The position numbers were made by a program, and so were the translations under genes. From Pseudomonadales bacterium (GTDB taxonomy: Bacteria; Pseudomonadota; Gammaproteobacteria; Pseudomonadales; Pseudohongiellaceae), in the NCBI GenBank assembly GCA_024234395.1, contig JACKOH010000002.1:1488001-1552000 (forward strand): DNA of 64,000 nt, in the 5' to 3' direction. Shown one piece after another: positions 8,297 to 16,980 of this stretch. Each line of letters starts with the position of its first letter. Positions within the stretch are counted from its first letter, which is position 1. The notes beneath the pieces are model-generated. The model saw only the letters and a program-made list of their open reading frames with translations. It ran no database searches and had not been told where the DNA came from.

Positions 8297-9400
8297 TTAC
8301 ACAGGGCATTTGAGTATTTCGCTTTCGAAGGCATCCAGATGCTGCTGGGCGCAATTTTCCCAAGTGTACTCTTCGGTAATTCTTTGGCGATTGCCAGCCA
8401 GGAATTTATCTTTTTCAGGAAAATCCCGCCTTCTCATGATTGCTGCAACCTCCGCGGCAGTGGAAAATCTGAGTGCGCCATCCCCTACAACTGTTTCATT
8501 GAATGCATTGGCATGGATCGCGATGAATGCATTTGTTGCCATTGCTTCGAGTAGAGAGGGATTTGTGCCTCCAACGGAGTGGCCATGGAAGTAACAGCTG
8601 CAATACCAGCGCAGGCTACTCAGATCTGCATAATCGTATATGCTTTCCAGGAATCTGATTTTTTCGAAACTGCTAAATCGTCTGGTGAGCTGCTGCCCAA
8701 ATTTAGTCGAGGTGGAGCCTACTACTATCATGATTTTTTCGGACTCAGACTGGCAGTAACCTTCCAGGATCATTTCAATGTTGTTTTCCGGTTCAAGCCG
8801 GGCTATTAACATGAAAAATTCGTTTGCTTGCAGGTCATATTTTATTAGTACACCAGGGTCAGGTTTGCTAATGGATTCTGCGCCGTAGGCTATGAAATAG
8901 CTATCTTGCTGGTAGGCACTTTTTAAGTGTTCCTGGATTGCAATATTGTCGGCAATTAGTGCATCGCTGTAATGTGCTCCCAGATATTCAGTGAATAATG
9001 TGAATTTTCTAAGGAGCCAGTTCCATTTGCTTCTTTTCCATTCCAGGCCATCCATATTGGTGAATAACAGGCTATTGCGACGGCGAAAAAATGGGTAAAA
9101 CAGGGCTACGGGAACGTAACCCAGTTCAACAACGATGTCGAATTCTGATTTTAGTGCGTCTTGCAGGCAGAGGAAGTCGTATAGTAGTGTCCCCCATATT
9201 CCGAATCTGGATTCAGGGCAGTAGATGTGCTTGAGCTCAACACCGTTCCATGTGGGTTGCTGATGCAGATGTTCGGATGAGCAATATACCGTCACGTCAT
9301 GCCCTTTTTCGAGGAAAATCGGCGATAGCATTTCCGCATTCGCCTCGCAGCCTCCGTAGTTGTTAGGGATACCGCGAGTACCTAAAATTGCAATTTTCAT
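8297..9400 (-). CDS. Family 4 glycosyltransferase with DUF1972-type N-terminus (rhamnosyltransferase-like)
   Basis: The N-terminus MKIAILGTRGIPNNYGG is the hallmark of the DUF1972 group of GT4 enzymes, several of which transfer rhamnose. The C-terminal half keeps the nucleotide-sugar site region (HSVGGTNPSLLEAM, with the glutamate expected of GT-B retaining enzymes). 367 residues is the normal length. The enzyme would act at the inner membrane face, adding a sugar to the lipid-linked repeat unit. It is the last gene of a three-gene minus-strand operon; its ATG overlaps the TAA of the nucleotidyltransferase by one base. Confidence 0.85.
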   Translation of the reverse strand: MKIAILGTRGIPNNYGGCEANAEMLSPIFLEKGHDVTVYCSSEHLHQQPTWNGVELKHIYCPESRFGIWGTLLYDFLCLQDALKSEFDIVVELGYVPVALFYPFFRRRNSLLFTNMDGLEWKRSKWNWLLRKFTLFTEYLGAHYSDALIADNIAIQEHLKSAYQQDSYFIAYGAESISKPDPGVLIKYDLQANEFFMLIARLEPENNIEMILEGYCQSESEKIMIVVGSTSTKFGQQLTRRFSSFEKIRFLESIYDYADLSSLRWYCSCYFHGHSVGGTNPSLLEAMATNAFIAIHANAFNETVVGDGALRFSTAAEVAAIMRRRDFPEKDKFLAGNRQRITEEYTWENCAQQHLDAFESEILKCPV

Positions 9401-10125
9401 TAGCTGTCTTGCATCGAGTCCTGTCCGGTGATCAGCGCCTCTCGAACAGTGTCTAGATCCTGCGGGGTAGTAACATTGACATAGCTGCCATTAAGTTTAA
9501 CCGCAGTGAGTTCGATATTCTCTCCTAGAAGAGTTTCCAGCGTATCGGTAATCTCGAGTTCGCCTGTTCGTTTTGATGGTGGGGTCTTTCTTATATAGTC
9601 AAATATCTCTTTCTGGAAAAAGTAAAACCCGGTGCCACACAAGTTGTTTAATATGATTTCTGGTTTTTCTTTGACAAACTTTATCAGACCGTCGTCACCG
9701 ACTTCCACTGAGTAATTCATTTTGATCTGTTCGGGGTGGGACTCAACCACACCAATTCCGTAATCAAAATTTCTGTTGAAATCAAATTCGCCGTGACAGA
9801 AACAATCTCCGAGCACCATAATAAACGGCCCATCGATAAACGGTTCTGCGTAGGATAAGCCGTCAGCTATTCCGCCAAGACGTTCTGGTTCAACGAATTC
9901 GGAGCGAATCGGTAGGCTCTTGATATAGTCCACCAGTTCTTCTTTTCCATGCTTTACGATAAAAATAAAATCGTCTGCGTACTCTTGCCAGTATTCAATG
10001 ACGTGTGCGAGCAGGGGACGCCCCTGAACTTCGGTTCCGCTCTTATGGCCACTGGATCCAAATCTGGTACTTTTCCCGCCACACATGATTACGCATTTTA
10101 ATCTGCCTTCAGTCCAGTTTGTCAC
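9400..10125 (-). CDS. Sugar-phosphate nucleotidyltransferase
   Basis: The protein makes an activated NDP-sugar from a sugar 1-phosphate and NTP. The nucleotide-binding signature CVIMCGGKSTRFG, the central MVLGDCF with the metal-binding Asp, and VKEKP are all present, as in glucose-1-phosphate thymidylyl- and cytidylyltransferases. At 241 residues it is close to the short RfbF/RmlA-like forms. The start is a GTG with GGGA six bases upstream; the next ATG would cut off the first beta strand. It overlaps the upstream glycosyltransferase by 17 bases, so the two are translationally coupled. Which sugar and which base cannot be read from sequence. Confidence 0.85.
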   Translation of the reverse strand: MTNWTEGRLKCVIMCGGKSTRFGSSGHKSGTEVQGRPLLAHVIEYWQEYADDFIFIVKHGKEELVDYIKSLPIRSEFVEPERLGGIADGLSYAEPFIDGPFIMVLGDCFCHGEFDFNRNFDYGIGVVESHPEQIKMNYSVEVGDDGLIKFVKEKPEIILNNLCGTGFYFFQKEIFDYIRKTPPSKRTGELEITDTLETLLGENIELTAVKLNGSYVNVTTPQDLDTVREALITGQDSMQDS

Positions 10126-11413
10126 GCCATTCCCTGTTCAGGTTCTGTTGGCCCTGTTCAATTGCTTCCTCATAAACACGGAGCATTGTTTCATTGATCG
10201 TCTTTGGGTCGAACACATATCGTGCTCTGTCTTTAGCCGCCTGTCGCATCGCCAGTATATCTGATCTATTGTTCATCGCGTATCTAATGTGTGTCGCCCA
10301 GTCGGTGGGATCATCCCTCTCCGCTAGCAAGCCACTCACATTGTCTTCTATGAAGTACTTTATTCCACCAACCCTGGACGCCAGAGGGCAGGCCCCGGCG
10401 GCCATGGATTCAGTCAATATTACAGGTGACATATTTTCCCACTGTTCGGGAACAGTAACCAGGAACGCTTTGCTGAGTTCCGACAACAGGTCGGATCTTG
10501 ATATTCGCCCCCTGAAATTTACTCTCGATGAATGACCGCTTGCATTCAATTTGCTTTGAATGGCTGTTTTGTAGCTCTCACTGGCGGGAAGGCCTAAAAT
10601 CTCTATATGCAGCTCCGGAAATTCATCGGCTAGTTGTAGAAATGCATCAACAACTACATGAAGCCCCTTGCGCTCGTCGATCCAGCCCACATAAACAAGT
10701 CGGCCAGGAACTGGATCGTCGACAATACGTGATTTCTCGGCCTCCTCCCAGATGTATTGGGGCACGACTACAATCTTGTCAGGGCTGATCCCTTGATGGA
10801 TCATCAAGTCTCGCGATGCTTCGGAGAGTACCATGAAACGATCTACCTGCCCGGTCAAAGCACCGAAAGCCTTCTTACGCTTATCAAAAAAGTGCCGCTT
10901 CAGGGGCTTCAGGGCCCGCAAGCGCCTTTTGCCAACGCAATCGACACAATGGGCCCCCTGACCTTGCTTGCATAATTCGCCGGAGCTGGTTAATAGCATA
11001 TTGGATGGACAAAAAATCCAGTAGTCATAGATAGATTTGAATGACGGGATGCCGGCGGCCCTGGCTTTTGTCAGGACAGATAGACCAGAAAAGTGGAGGT
11101 TGTGGTAGTGAACTATATCGGGCTTGCTGTGTTGAATAATTGATTGCAGCCGGGCTGCAGGAATTGGGTCGTTTGGCTTGAACATCTGCTTTACGGCATA
11201 GGATGCCTTGCCGAGATACTGATCAAGGTTTCCGTACTCATAGTGGGCCTTCCAGGGGGGATTTGGCAGGTTAAAGTCTGCGGGCAGGGTAGCTATTTCG
11301 ATTTCGATACCGAGTTTTTCCTGCTCCAGGATCATTCTCTGGGCAACAAATTCTGCGCCTCCGACATGTTCATGGATACCCGGCAAATAGTCTACTACAT
11401 GAAGTACTTTCAT
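10109..11413 (-). CDS. Family 4 glycosyltransferase
   Basis: The start is set at 11413, where CAGGA stands before an ATG and the protein begins MKVLHVVDYLPG; an upstream in-frame start (11437) is less likely. The N-terminal domain has the acceptor-side glycine loop (GGAEFVAQRM); the C-terminal domain has LVYVGWIDERKGLHVVVDAF and PVILTESMAAGACPLAS, the GT4 E-x7-E region. A cysteine-containing stretch (about residues 135-165, CPSNM...CKQGQGAHCVDC) is typical of a subgroup often found in EPS clusters and could bind a metal. First gene of the minus-strand operon ending at 8297. No sigma-54 box was found in front of it on this strand. Confidence 0.85.
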   Translation of the reverse strand: MKVLHVVDYLPGIHEHVGGAEFVAQRMILEQEKLGIEIEIATLPADFNLPNPPWKAHYEYGNLDQYLGKASYAVKQMFKPNDPIPAARLQSIIQHSKPDIVHYHNLHFSGLSVLTKARAAGIPSFKSIYDYWIFCPSNMLLTSSGELCKQGQGAHCVDCVGKRRLRALKPLKRHFFDKRKKAFGALTGQVDRFMVLSEASRDLMIHQGISPDKIVVVPQYIWEEAEKSRIVDDPVPGRLVYVGWIDERKGLHVVVDAFLQLADEFPELHIEILGLPASESYKTAIQSKLNASGHSSRVNFRGRISRSDLLSELSKAFLVTVPEQWENMSPVILTESMAAGACPLASRVGGIKYFIEDNVSGLLAERDDPTDWATHIRYAMNNRSDILAMRQAAKDRARYVFDPKTINETMLRVYEEAIEQGQQNLNREWRDKLD

Positions 11414-11615
11414 CAGATTTCCTGGTGCATTGAACAATCACCTGAGAATTTTGTAATGTATCATACACATTACTCGCTTCGTAACCATACCTGGGAATGC
11501 TCAGAAACCTGATTAGAAGTGGAGGATTACTTACCGGTTGCTATGATGTCTAATTCCTGCCATATATATTGGGGCTATGTCCGAGTCGGGATGAATTTCA
11601 TACTTTAGCTTAGGT

Positions 11616-11630
11616 TGGGGCGTGTATTGC
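11616..11630 (+). promoter_or_regulatory. Candidate sigma-54 (-24/-12) promoter
   Basis: TGGGGCGTGTATTGC keeps TGG, the CG of the CACG part, and TTGC, with the correct GG-to-GC spacing. It lies 73 bases before the radical SAM gene at 11704, in a divergent gap with the glycosyltransferase operon. Confidence 0.5.
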
Positions 11631-11703
11631 CTTGAGCCGATTTGGACGCTGGGTTATTGTTTCCCCAACTCATACAGGGTTGTAATCGATTTTGGGAAAG
11701 TAG

Positions 11704-12840
11704 ATGAAAATAGAGGCAAGAATCAAGAGAGTTCTGTCAATAGCTTCGAGGAAAGTTTTTGGCACGCCTACCTACGCGCGCTCGTATGAGGGCTTGTATG
11801 TCATATTAACTCACAGTACGCCCAGGCGGTTGTGGAATCTACTGACCGTGGAGTTGGAATACAGGCTTCGAAAAATCAGGCTAAAAGGGAGGCCTTACAT
11901 TCTGGTAATCGATCCTACCAACGTCTGTAATCTACGCTGCCCCCTTTGCCCGACAGGCCGATTGGAGGCGGGTCGAAAGGGCCAGCTGATGAGCCTTGAA
12001 ACATTCCAGAGGGCAGTTGACGATTTGGCGCCCTGGGCTTACAAAGTCAATCTCTTCAACTGGGGCGAATCCCTATTAAATCCTGAAATATTCGACATGA
12101 TTGCTTATTGCCGTGATAAGGGACTGTCTACGCATCTAAGCTCCAATCTTTCTTTGGAACTCAGTGATGAGAAAATTGATCGATTGCTAAATAGTGGCCT
12201 GCAGTTCCTTTGCCTCTCTATCGATGGTGCGAGTCAGGACGTTTACGAAAAATACCGTAAAAAGGGCGATCTGGAGCTGGTGCTGCATAATGCACGCAGA
12301 TTGGTCGCACGCCGAAATGAACTGGGCATGAAACGACCATTGATCGAGTGGCAATTCATCCCGATGAAACATAATGAACACGAGGTGGAAACCGCACGTT
12401 TTCTAGCTCAAGAAATGGGAATTGACAAATTTCGGTGCATCCCCGTTGGGCTTCCATTTGGAGCCCCTGAACAGGATAAGCTCAGAGATGAATGGTTCCC
12501 GATTAAGGTACAATCCGGTCAGACAGAAGAGGGAGTGGAAATCGCCAGCAATGATCAGGCGACCACTTCCTGTTCTTTTCTTTACCGTTACTGGATGGTA
12601 AATCCAGATGCTAAAGTATCTCCATGCTGTGTAGTGAGCGGCGCGAAATATGATTTTGGAGATATCGACAAAGAAAATTTTGATGCAATCTGGAACAATG
12701 CAAAATACCGTTCTGCACGATCTCAGTATGTCCGCAACGGCAACGTCGAAGTACCGACTGTCTGTGATGGGTGCGACCTTTTCGAAAAACGAACCAATCC
12801 GCCTTTTGCTAAATCAATTGCGGTTGAAAGAGTCGAATAA
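11704..12840 (+). CDS. Radical SAM protein with SPASM domain
   Basis: CNLRCPLCP provides Cys75, Cys79 and Cys82 of the radical SAM cluster; FNWGESLLNP stands where the GGE motif normally lies (here G-E). The C-terminal SPASM part has CSFLYRYW, VSPCCVVSG and CDGCDLFE, enough to bind an auxiliary cluster. The start ATG has GGGAAAG upstream. The family includes sulfatase/peptide maturases and PqqE-like proteins, but this EPS-associated branch is not assigned. It stands alone on the plus strand between minus-strand glycosyltransferase genes, behind a sigma-54-type box, and is convergent with the next gene. Confidence 0.85.
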   Translation: MKIEARIKRVLSIASRKVFGTPTYARSYEGLYVILTHSTPRRLWNLLTVELEYRLRKIRLKGRPYILVIDPTNVCNLRCPLCPTGRLEAGRKGQLMSLETFQRAVDDLAPWAYKVNLFNWGESLLNPEIFDMIAYCRDKGLSTHLSSNLSLELSDEKIDRLLNSGLQFLCLSIDGASQDVYEKYRKKGDLELVLHNARRLVARRNELGMKRPLIEWQFIPMKHNEHEVETARFLAQEMGIDKFRCIPVGLPFGAPEQDKLRDEWFPIKVQSGQTEEGVEIASNDQATTSCSFLYRYWMVNPDAKVSPCCVVSGAKYDFGDIDKENFDAIWNNAKYRSARSQYVRNGNVEVPTVCDGCDLFEKRTNPPFAKSIAVERVE

Positions 12841-12895
12841 ATACTTGCTAGTCTCCAATGCCAGGTTAACTTGGTGTTCAACATCAACAGACCTT

Positions 12896-14008
12896 TTAAT
12901 TGTTCAGAATTTCTTCAAAAACATTCAGCCATTTCACGCTATTCACACTATGGGTATATTTTTTGCTAAATGTTGCATAAGCCTGCGACCCCATCTCACT
13001 ACGCAGAGATGGCTGCTCCAATAATCTGGCGATTGCACTGTGCCAATCCTCCTCTGTTTCTGCCAGGAACCCATTAACTCCATGTTGGATAACCTCCCGG
13101 TTCATTCCTACCGGTGATGCAACCAGGGGCATACCCGCTGAAGCATATTGAATCAGTTTGAAAGCACATTTTCCTTTCTCATATTCCCTGTCAAAAAGGG
13201 GCATCACACCAATATCGGACTCTAATAGCCACCTTGCTTCGCTGTTAAGGTCCCATTCCATGAATTCGACGTTCACGCCTTCAATCTGAAAACCGCTATA
13301 TTCGGTGCTGCCAATAATTCTGAAGACGAATTCATACTTGCTTGCCAATCTAGTGAGAGGCGACTTCAATAAATCCAGATACTCATCGTTGCCGACGTTG
13401 CCGATCCATACAATCACAGGTACAAGCTTGCGTTTAGGTTTGTATTGAAGACCGCCAAGGTCATCATAGGGGGTTGGAATGACGGCAACCTGCGAATTGT
13501 AACGTAAGGCGAAATCTCGTATATATTGGTTTCCTGCCACGACCATACGGCACTCAGTCATCAGTCTAGGAATACTGTTTTCTGAAAAGAAGTGTTTACG
13601 TTGGTCGATTTTTAAAGGCATCGGTAACCATACGGCATCGTCCAGCTCATATATTACATATCCATTCTTTGAGGTAATGTATCGATCGAAAACCCCGCCG
13701 CCCAGGGGGCACACCTCGCGATGGATTATGACTAGATCGTAACCTGACACTCGACTAAGCCGAAGTAGTAACCTGATCAGACAAAACGTTATCATCACGG
13801 CCTTGTAACAACTTGCGAAAAAGCCCATGTGTCGCCGTTTTCGATAAAGGCTTTCTGTCAGAAACGGCAGCATCTCCAAGGTATAGCCCGACTTTTGCCA
13901 AAGTGAGCAGTAATTGTGGATACGGTGCCGAACAGAAGGTCCTGACACGGGGTAAAATGAAAAACAGGCTATCAGCCTCTGGCGGGATTGATTTTTACGA
14001 TTTTCCAA
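12896..14008 (-). CDS. Family 4-like glycosyltransferase
   Basis: The C-terminal GT-B half is clear: VIVWIGNVGNDEYLDLL, then KGKCAFKLIQYASAGMPLV, which carries the K-x-x-Y/E region used by GT4 enzymes to hold the donor. The N-terminal half (FYPVSGPSVRHRI) fits the acceptor domain. Translation begins at a TTG only two bases after the methyltransferase TGA, with GAG eight bases before it, so the two are coupled. 370 residues is normal length. It probably adds one residue of the repeat unit; donor and acceptor cannot be told from sequence. Confidence 0.8.
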   Translation of the reverse strand: MENRKNQSRQRLIACFSFYPVSGPSVRHRIHNYCSLWQKSGYTLEMLPFLTESLYRKRRHMGFFASCYKAVMITFCLIRLLLRLSRVSGYDLVIIHREVCPLGGGVFDRYITSKNGYVIYELDDAVWLPMPLKIDQRKHFFSENSIPRLMTECRMVVAGNQYIRDFALRYNSQVAVIPTPYDDLGGLQYKPKRKLVPVIVWIGNVGNDEYLDLLKSPLTRLASKYEFVFRIIGSTEYSGFQIEGVNVEFMEWDLNSEARWLLESDIGVMPLFDREYEKGKCAFKLIQYASAGMPLVASPVGMNREVIQHGVNGFLAETEEDWHSAIARLLEQPSLRSEMGSQAYATFSKKYTHSVNSVKWLNVFEEILNN

Positions 14009-14009
14009 G

Positions 14010-14948
14010 TCAATCGCTCACTACAGGTTTTCTGCCTATAATGTAGAAGCCGCCCGCCATTATATGAGCTGATGGATTGTCTCTTACCAGTAAATCCACA
14101 TATTTGAAGAGGAAAAACACCCACCGGTAGATACCGCTTACAATTTTCCTAAGAATCACTAGATTCGAAGGGATCAATATGATGAGTACACCATTGATAG
14201 ATTGCAGCATCGCGGAAACAGGACCTTTAGTCATGCCTGTCTGGACCTCTTCCAGGTCTGGGAACAATTTCTTCAGACCGTCGCTGGTCCACCGGGTAAA
14301 ATCCGATGGATATCCGTGGTAAAACAGTATAAACGGCACCTCTACATACAACTGGCCACCGGGTTTCAATACCCGAAACATTTCCTGTGCTACTTTGACC
14401 GGGTCGTCCACATGCTCCAGGACAGACATGCTGAGCACTGTATCGAAGGAGTCATCTGCCGCAGGGATATTGTGGCCGTCCCCTACAAGGTCCACGTTAA
14501 AAAAGGGCTTGATATTCATGGTAATCTCATTGGGGCTATTGCTTTCTCGATGTGGTCCGCCACCAACGTTCAGCGCCAAGTGTGTCTTGCCCCCATCTCC
14601 CCAAATACCCTTCAGGGGATGGTTTTCAGTGTGATCTAAATAGTCCAGCATGATATCCGGGGGTTTGATCAGGGCAATAAAGCGAGAAAGTAGCGAGGGG
14701 GTGGGTGCCCCGTCGTCAACTTGTGAGCGGGAGTATTCTTCGACCATGTTCTTGCCGTCGGAGCTCGAAAGTTTCTCTTCACTAAGCACTTTGCTGGTTT
14801 GCGTCATCAACAGTGGTATATCGCGGAAGATTGGGAAATTTGCCTCACAGCCATCACATTGCGCAGATTGCTGCCGAAATATTAGTGTTCCGCGGCAATA
14901 CGGGCAGCGAAGTACATCTTTAAATCGCTCCAGCCTTGAGTCGTTCAT
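14010..14948 (-). CDS. SAM-dependent methyltransferase with N-terminal zinc ribbon
   Basis: The N-terminus has two CxxC pairs (CPYC at 15-18, CDGC at 31-34), a Trm112-like zinc ribbon, followed by a class I methyltransferase domain: NVGGGPHRES (SAM-binding glycine loop), DSFDTVLSMSVLEHVDDP and a C-terminal amphipathic part. The ATG at 14948 is used; a TTG at 14972 is also open. Such proteins in surface polysaccharide clusters methylate sugars or lipid-linked intermediates; the target is inferred. It is coupled to the glycosyltransferase behind it. Confidence 0.8.
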   Translation of the reverse strand: MNDSRLERFKDVLRCPYCRGTLIFRQQSAQCDGCEANFPIFRDIPLLMTQTSKVLSEEKLSSSDGKNMVEEYSRSQVDDGAPTPSLLSRFIALIKPPDIMLDYLDHTENHPLKGIWGDGGKTHLALNVGGGPHRESNSPNEITMNIKPFFNVDLVGDGHNIPAADDSFDTVLSMSVLEHVDDPVKVAQEMFRVLKPGGQLYVEVPFILFYHGYPSDFTRWTSDGLKKLFPDLEEVQTGMTKGPVSAMLQSINGVLIILIPSNLVILRKIVSGIYRWVFFLFKYVDLLVRDNPSAHIMAGGFYIIGRKPVVSD

Positions 14949-15155
14949 ATGCTGATGTTGCCTCTTCTGCAAGAAGCAGCTATGTTGCTATATCGGTTAT
15001 TTGAGCGCAAGAATTACTCGTAACGCGATTCTCTTAAGAGTGCGAAATCAGAAACGGACATTTATTGTAACAATCAATACATGACTGGTTCCATGGACTT
15101 TTTAATCACAGAATTCTTGAAGCTGCGTTCTTTCTGGCGATGATAGCAGCCAACT

Positions 15156-16322
15156 ATGGAATTTTATTCCCTGTATAAGTTTGAAGACATGAGTTCATTG
15201 GACAGAAAAACACCGGAACTGCCGGAACAATCACTGGTCAATAAAATAGCATGCCTTATGGTAAATGGCATCGGCGATACTATTTGCGTTACCCCTGCTA
15301 TCGAAGCCCTGCGCCAAAAATACCCAGATGCAGAGTTGACCGTCATCATCCGGCCCCGTATTGTCCCGCTGGTCTCAGGCAACCCCAATATTGACGATGT
15401 GATTGTGTATGACACAGGGAATGGTGTACGGAAGCGACTGGAATTTTTTGTAGCTTTGATTCAGAAACGGATTGACCTGTGGGTCGACCTTCATGTTCCA
15501 ACATTTAACACGACTTCATCAAATAGAAGAGATTACTTCAGGAATTCAATCATGATGCGCATCGCGCGACCTGTCTATCGGGTCGGATACGCAGCTCCGG
15601 GCCTGGCCCCCTATCTGACTCACCCATTTCCGCTGCCCTCGGATTCAGCCATCAAAAGCGAAAACATCGTTACCACCACGCTGGCTCTTGTCAATCCGGA
15701 CCTGAGTCAGAAATTCTCAAAACATGTCACCATAGGTGAACAGGACAGGGATTGGGTCAATCGAAATTTTCGGGGTAACAAGAATCAGCGCGTTGTATTA
15801 TTCTTTGGTTCCGAGCAGCCTGCAGACTTGTGGCCTGAGTATAGAATATTCGAATTGATGAGGCTTTTAATTCAGGAACTACCTGATTGCGATTTTGTAG
15901 TTATTGGAAGCGCCTATGAACATAATTTTTCACTGTCCGTGAACGCAACTGTTTCACAAAATGGCTGGAATAATGTGCACAATTTTATCGAGAAGGCGTC
16001 CTTGAGCGAAAGTGCTGCACTTATCGAATCTTGCGATGCCTTTATCGGTACTGATTCCGGCCCTATGCATATTGCCGATGCTCTCGATATGCCTATGGTA
16101 GCTCTCATGAGCAGCAAAAATTACATAGAAATCTGGCAACCAGTTTCGGCAAATGCCAGAGTCCTCAACCATCCAATAAGTTGTGGCCCCTGTTTTTTAG
16201 CTGAATGTCCCCGGCATAACGAATGTATGGCTATGATCACACCAGAGGAGGTCATTACTGCGCTGCGACGGGTAATTGGCCACAAGAGATCGATGTCTGC
16301 CGGTGAAATTTCCCCTCAATAA
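15156..16322 (+). CDS. Family 9 glycosyltransferase (heptosyltransferase-like)
   Basis: The N-terminal part (VNGIGDTICVTPAIEALRQKYP) and the C-terminal signature CDAFIGTDSGPMHIADAL are those of GT9, the ADP-heptose:LPS heptosyltransferase family. A CGPC...C cysteine pair near the C-terminus is common in the family. In LPS synthesis these add heptose to the inner core; in this EPS locus the donor may differ. 388 residues, a normal size; a second start at 15189 is possible. It is on the plus strand alone, convergent with the DUF5989/SxtJ/carbamoyltransferase group. Confidence 0.85.
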   Translation: MEFYSLYKFEDMSSLDRKTPELPEQSLVNKIACLMVNGIGDTICVTPAIEALRQKYPDAELTVIIRPRIVPLVSGNPNIDDVIVYDTGNGVRKRLEFFVALIQKRIDLWVDLHVPTFNTTSSNRRDYFRNSIMMRIARPVYRVGYAAPGLAPYLTHPFPLPSDSAIKSENIVTTTLALVNPDLSQKFSKHVTIGEQDRDWVNRNFRGNKNQRVVLFFGSEQPADLWPEYRIFELMRLLIQELPDCDFVVIGSAYEHNFSLSVNATVSQNGWNNVHNFIEKASLSESAALIESCDAFIGTDSGPMHIADALDMPMVALMSSKNYIEIWQPVSANARVLNHPISCGPCFLAECPRHNECMAMITPEEVITALRRVIGHKRSMSAGEISPQ

Positions 16323-16328
16323 TGTTTC

Positions 16329-16358
16329 GGCCTTTGGACCGGCTGCTAAGGAAAGGCC
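16329..16358. terminator. Possible two-way terminator hairpin
   Basis: GGCCTTT (16329-16335) pairs with AAAGGCC (16352-16358) between the convergent GT9 and DUF5989 genes. The loop is 16 bases and there is no long T run, so the call is tentative. Confidence 0.35.
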
Positions 16359-16399
16359 TTTGACAACGTTCTTAAATAAACGGTAGAAGCACAGATACC

Positions 16400-16552
16400 C
16401 TAGAAGAGCGTGTAGATGAATGGTGCAATGGCCGAACCCTGGGAAACGACAATGATTGCTCCAAGCAGCAGCAGGATTATGATAATAGGCAGCAACCAGA
16501 ATTTTTTCCGTTCTCGAGCGAAACCCCAGATATCTTTCAGTAGTTCAAACAT
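16400..16552 (-). CDS. DUF5989 small membrane protein
   Basis: A 50-residue frame starting MFELLKDIWGFARERKKFW, with one transmembrane helix (about residues 19-36) and the ending QGSAIAPFIYTLF. This is the DUF5989 family, which is regularly found next to SxtJ and a NodU/CmcH carbamoyltransferase, as in saxitoxin and EPS clusters. Its ATG overlaps the SxtJ stop by one base (TGATG). The function is unknown; the tight link suggests a membrane subunit that helps the carbamoyltransferase reach a lipid-linked substrate, which is inference. Confidence 0.85.
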   Translation of the reverse strand: MFELLKDIWGFARERKKFWLLPIIIILLLLGAIIVVSQGSAIAPFIYTLF

Positions 16553-16968
16553 CAGTAGAGTTTCTCCATCCCATCCGATTCCGGTTTAGTACTATCAATC
16601 CAATAAGTGTCGATTTTGCGATCATAAACCTTTCGCATCAATGGGTCTATTCCAAAGATTCGCAAAACTATAGAGATTGGTAGAAACAAAATAAAGAAAG
16701 TCAGCCCAAGTATGACGCGGGTATTTACAAACCCGAGCACGAGCGCGAACCGCATCCACGGGAAATAGGCGAAGCGAATTGAAGCTGGTGCGACCAACGC
16801 CCATAATGCAAATATTGAACCGGCAACCCACGGCCAGAGTTTAAATGATGCTCCGAAAACAAGTGGAAAGAATAAGCCGAATAGAAAAGCGATAATCAAT
16901 CCGAACATCAACCCGAATTTTCTATACTCGGGGGTGCTTAAAGGTTCAATTTTTTCCTTATAATCCAT
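16552..16968 (-). CDS. SxtJ-like membrane protein
   Basis: A 138-residue protein with three hydrophobic segments (about residues 18-38, 41-63 and 73-107) and an acidic C-terminal end. It follows the carbamoyltransferase after 12 bases and runs into DUF5989 with a one-base overlap. SxtJ was named in the saxitoxin cluster, where its role is not settled; here it belongs to the carbamoylation module. It may anchor the soluble transferase at the inner membrane. Confidence 0.8.
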   Translation of the reverse strand: MDYKEKIEPLSTPEYRKFGLMFGLIIAFLFGLFFPLVFGASFKLWPWVAGSIFALWALVAPASIRFAYFPWMRFALVLGFVNTRVILGLTFFILFLPISIVLRIFGIDPLMRKVYDRKIDTYWIDSTKPESDGMEKLY

Positions 16969-16980
16969 GAGTATTATTGC

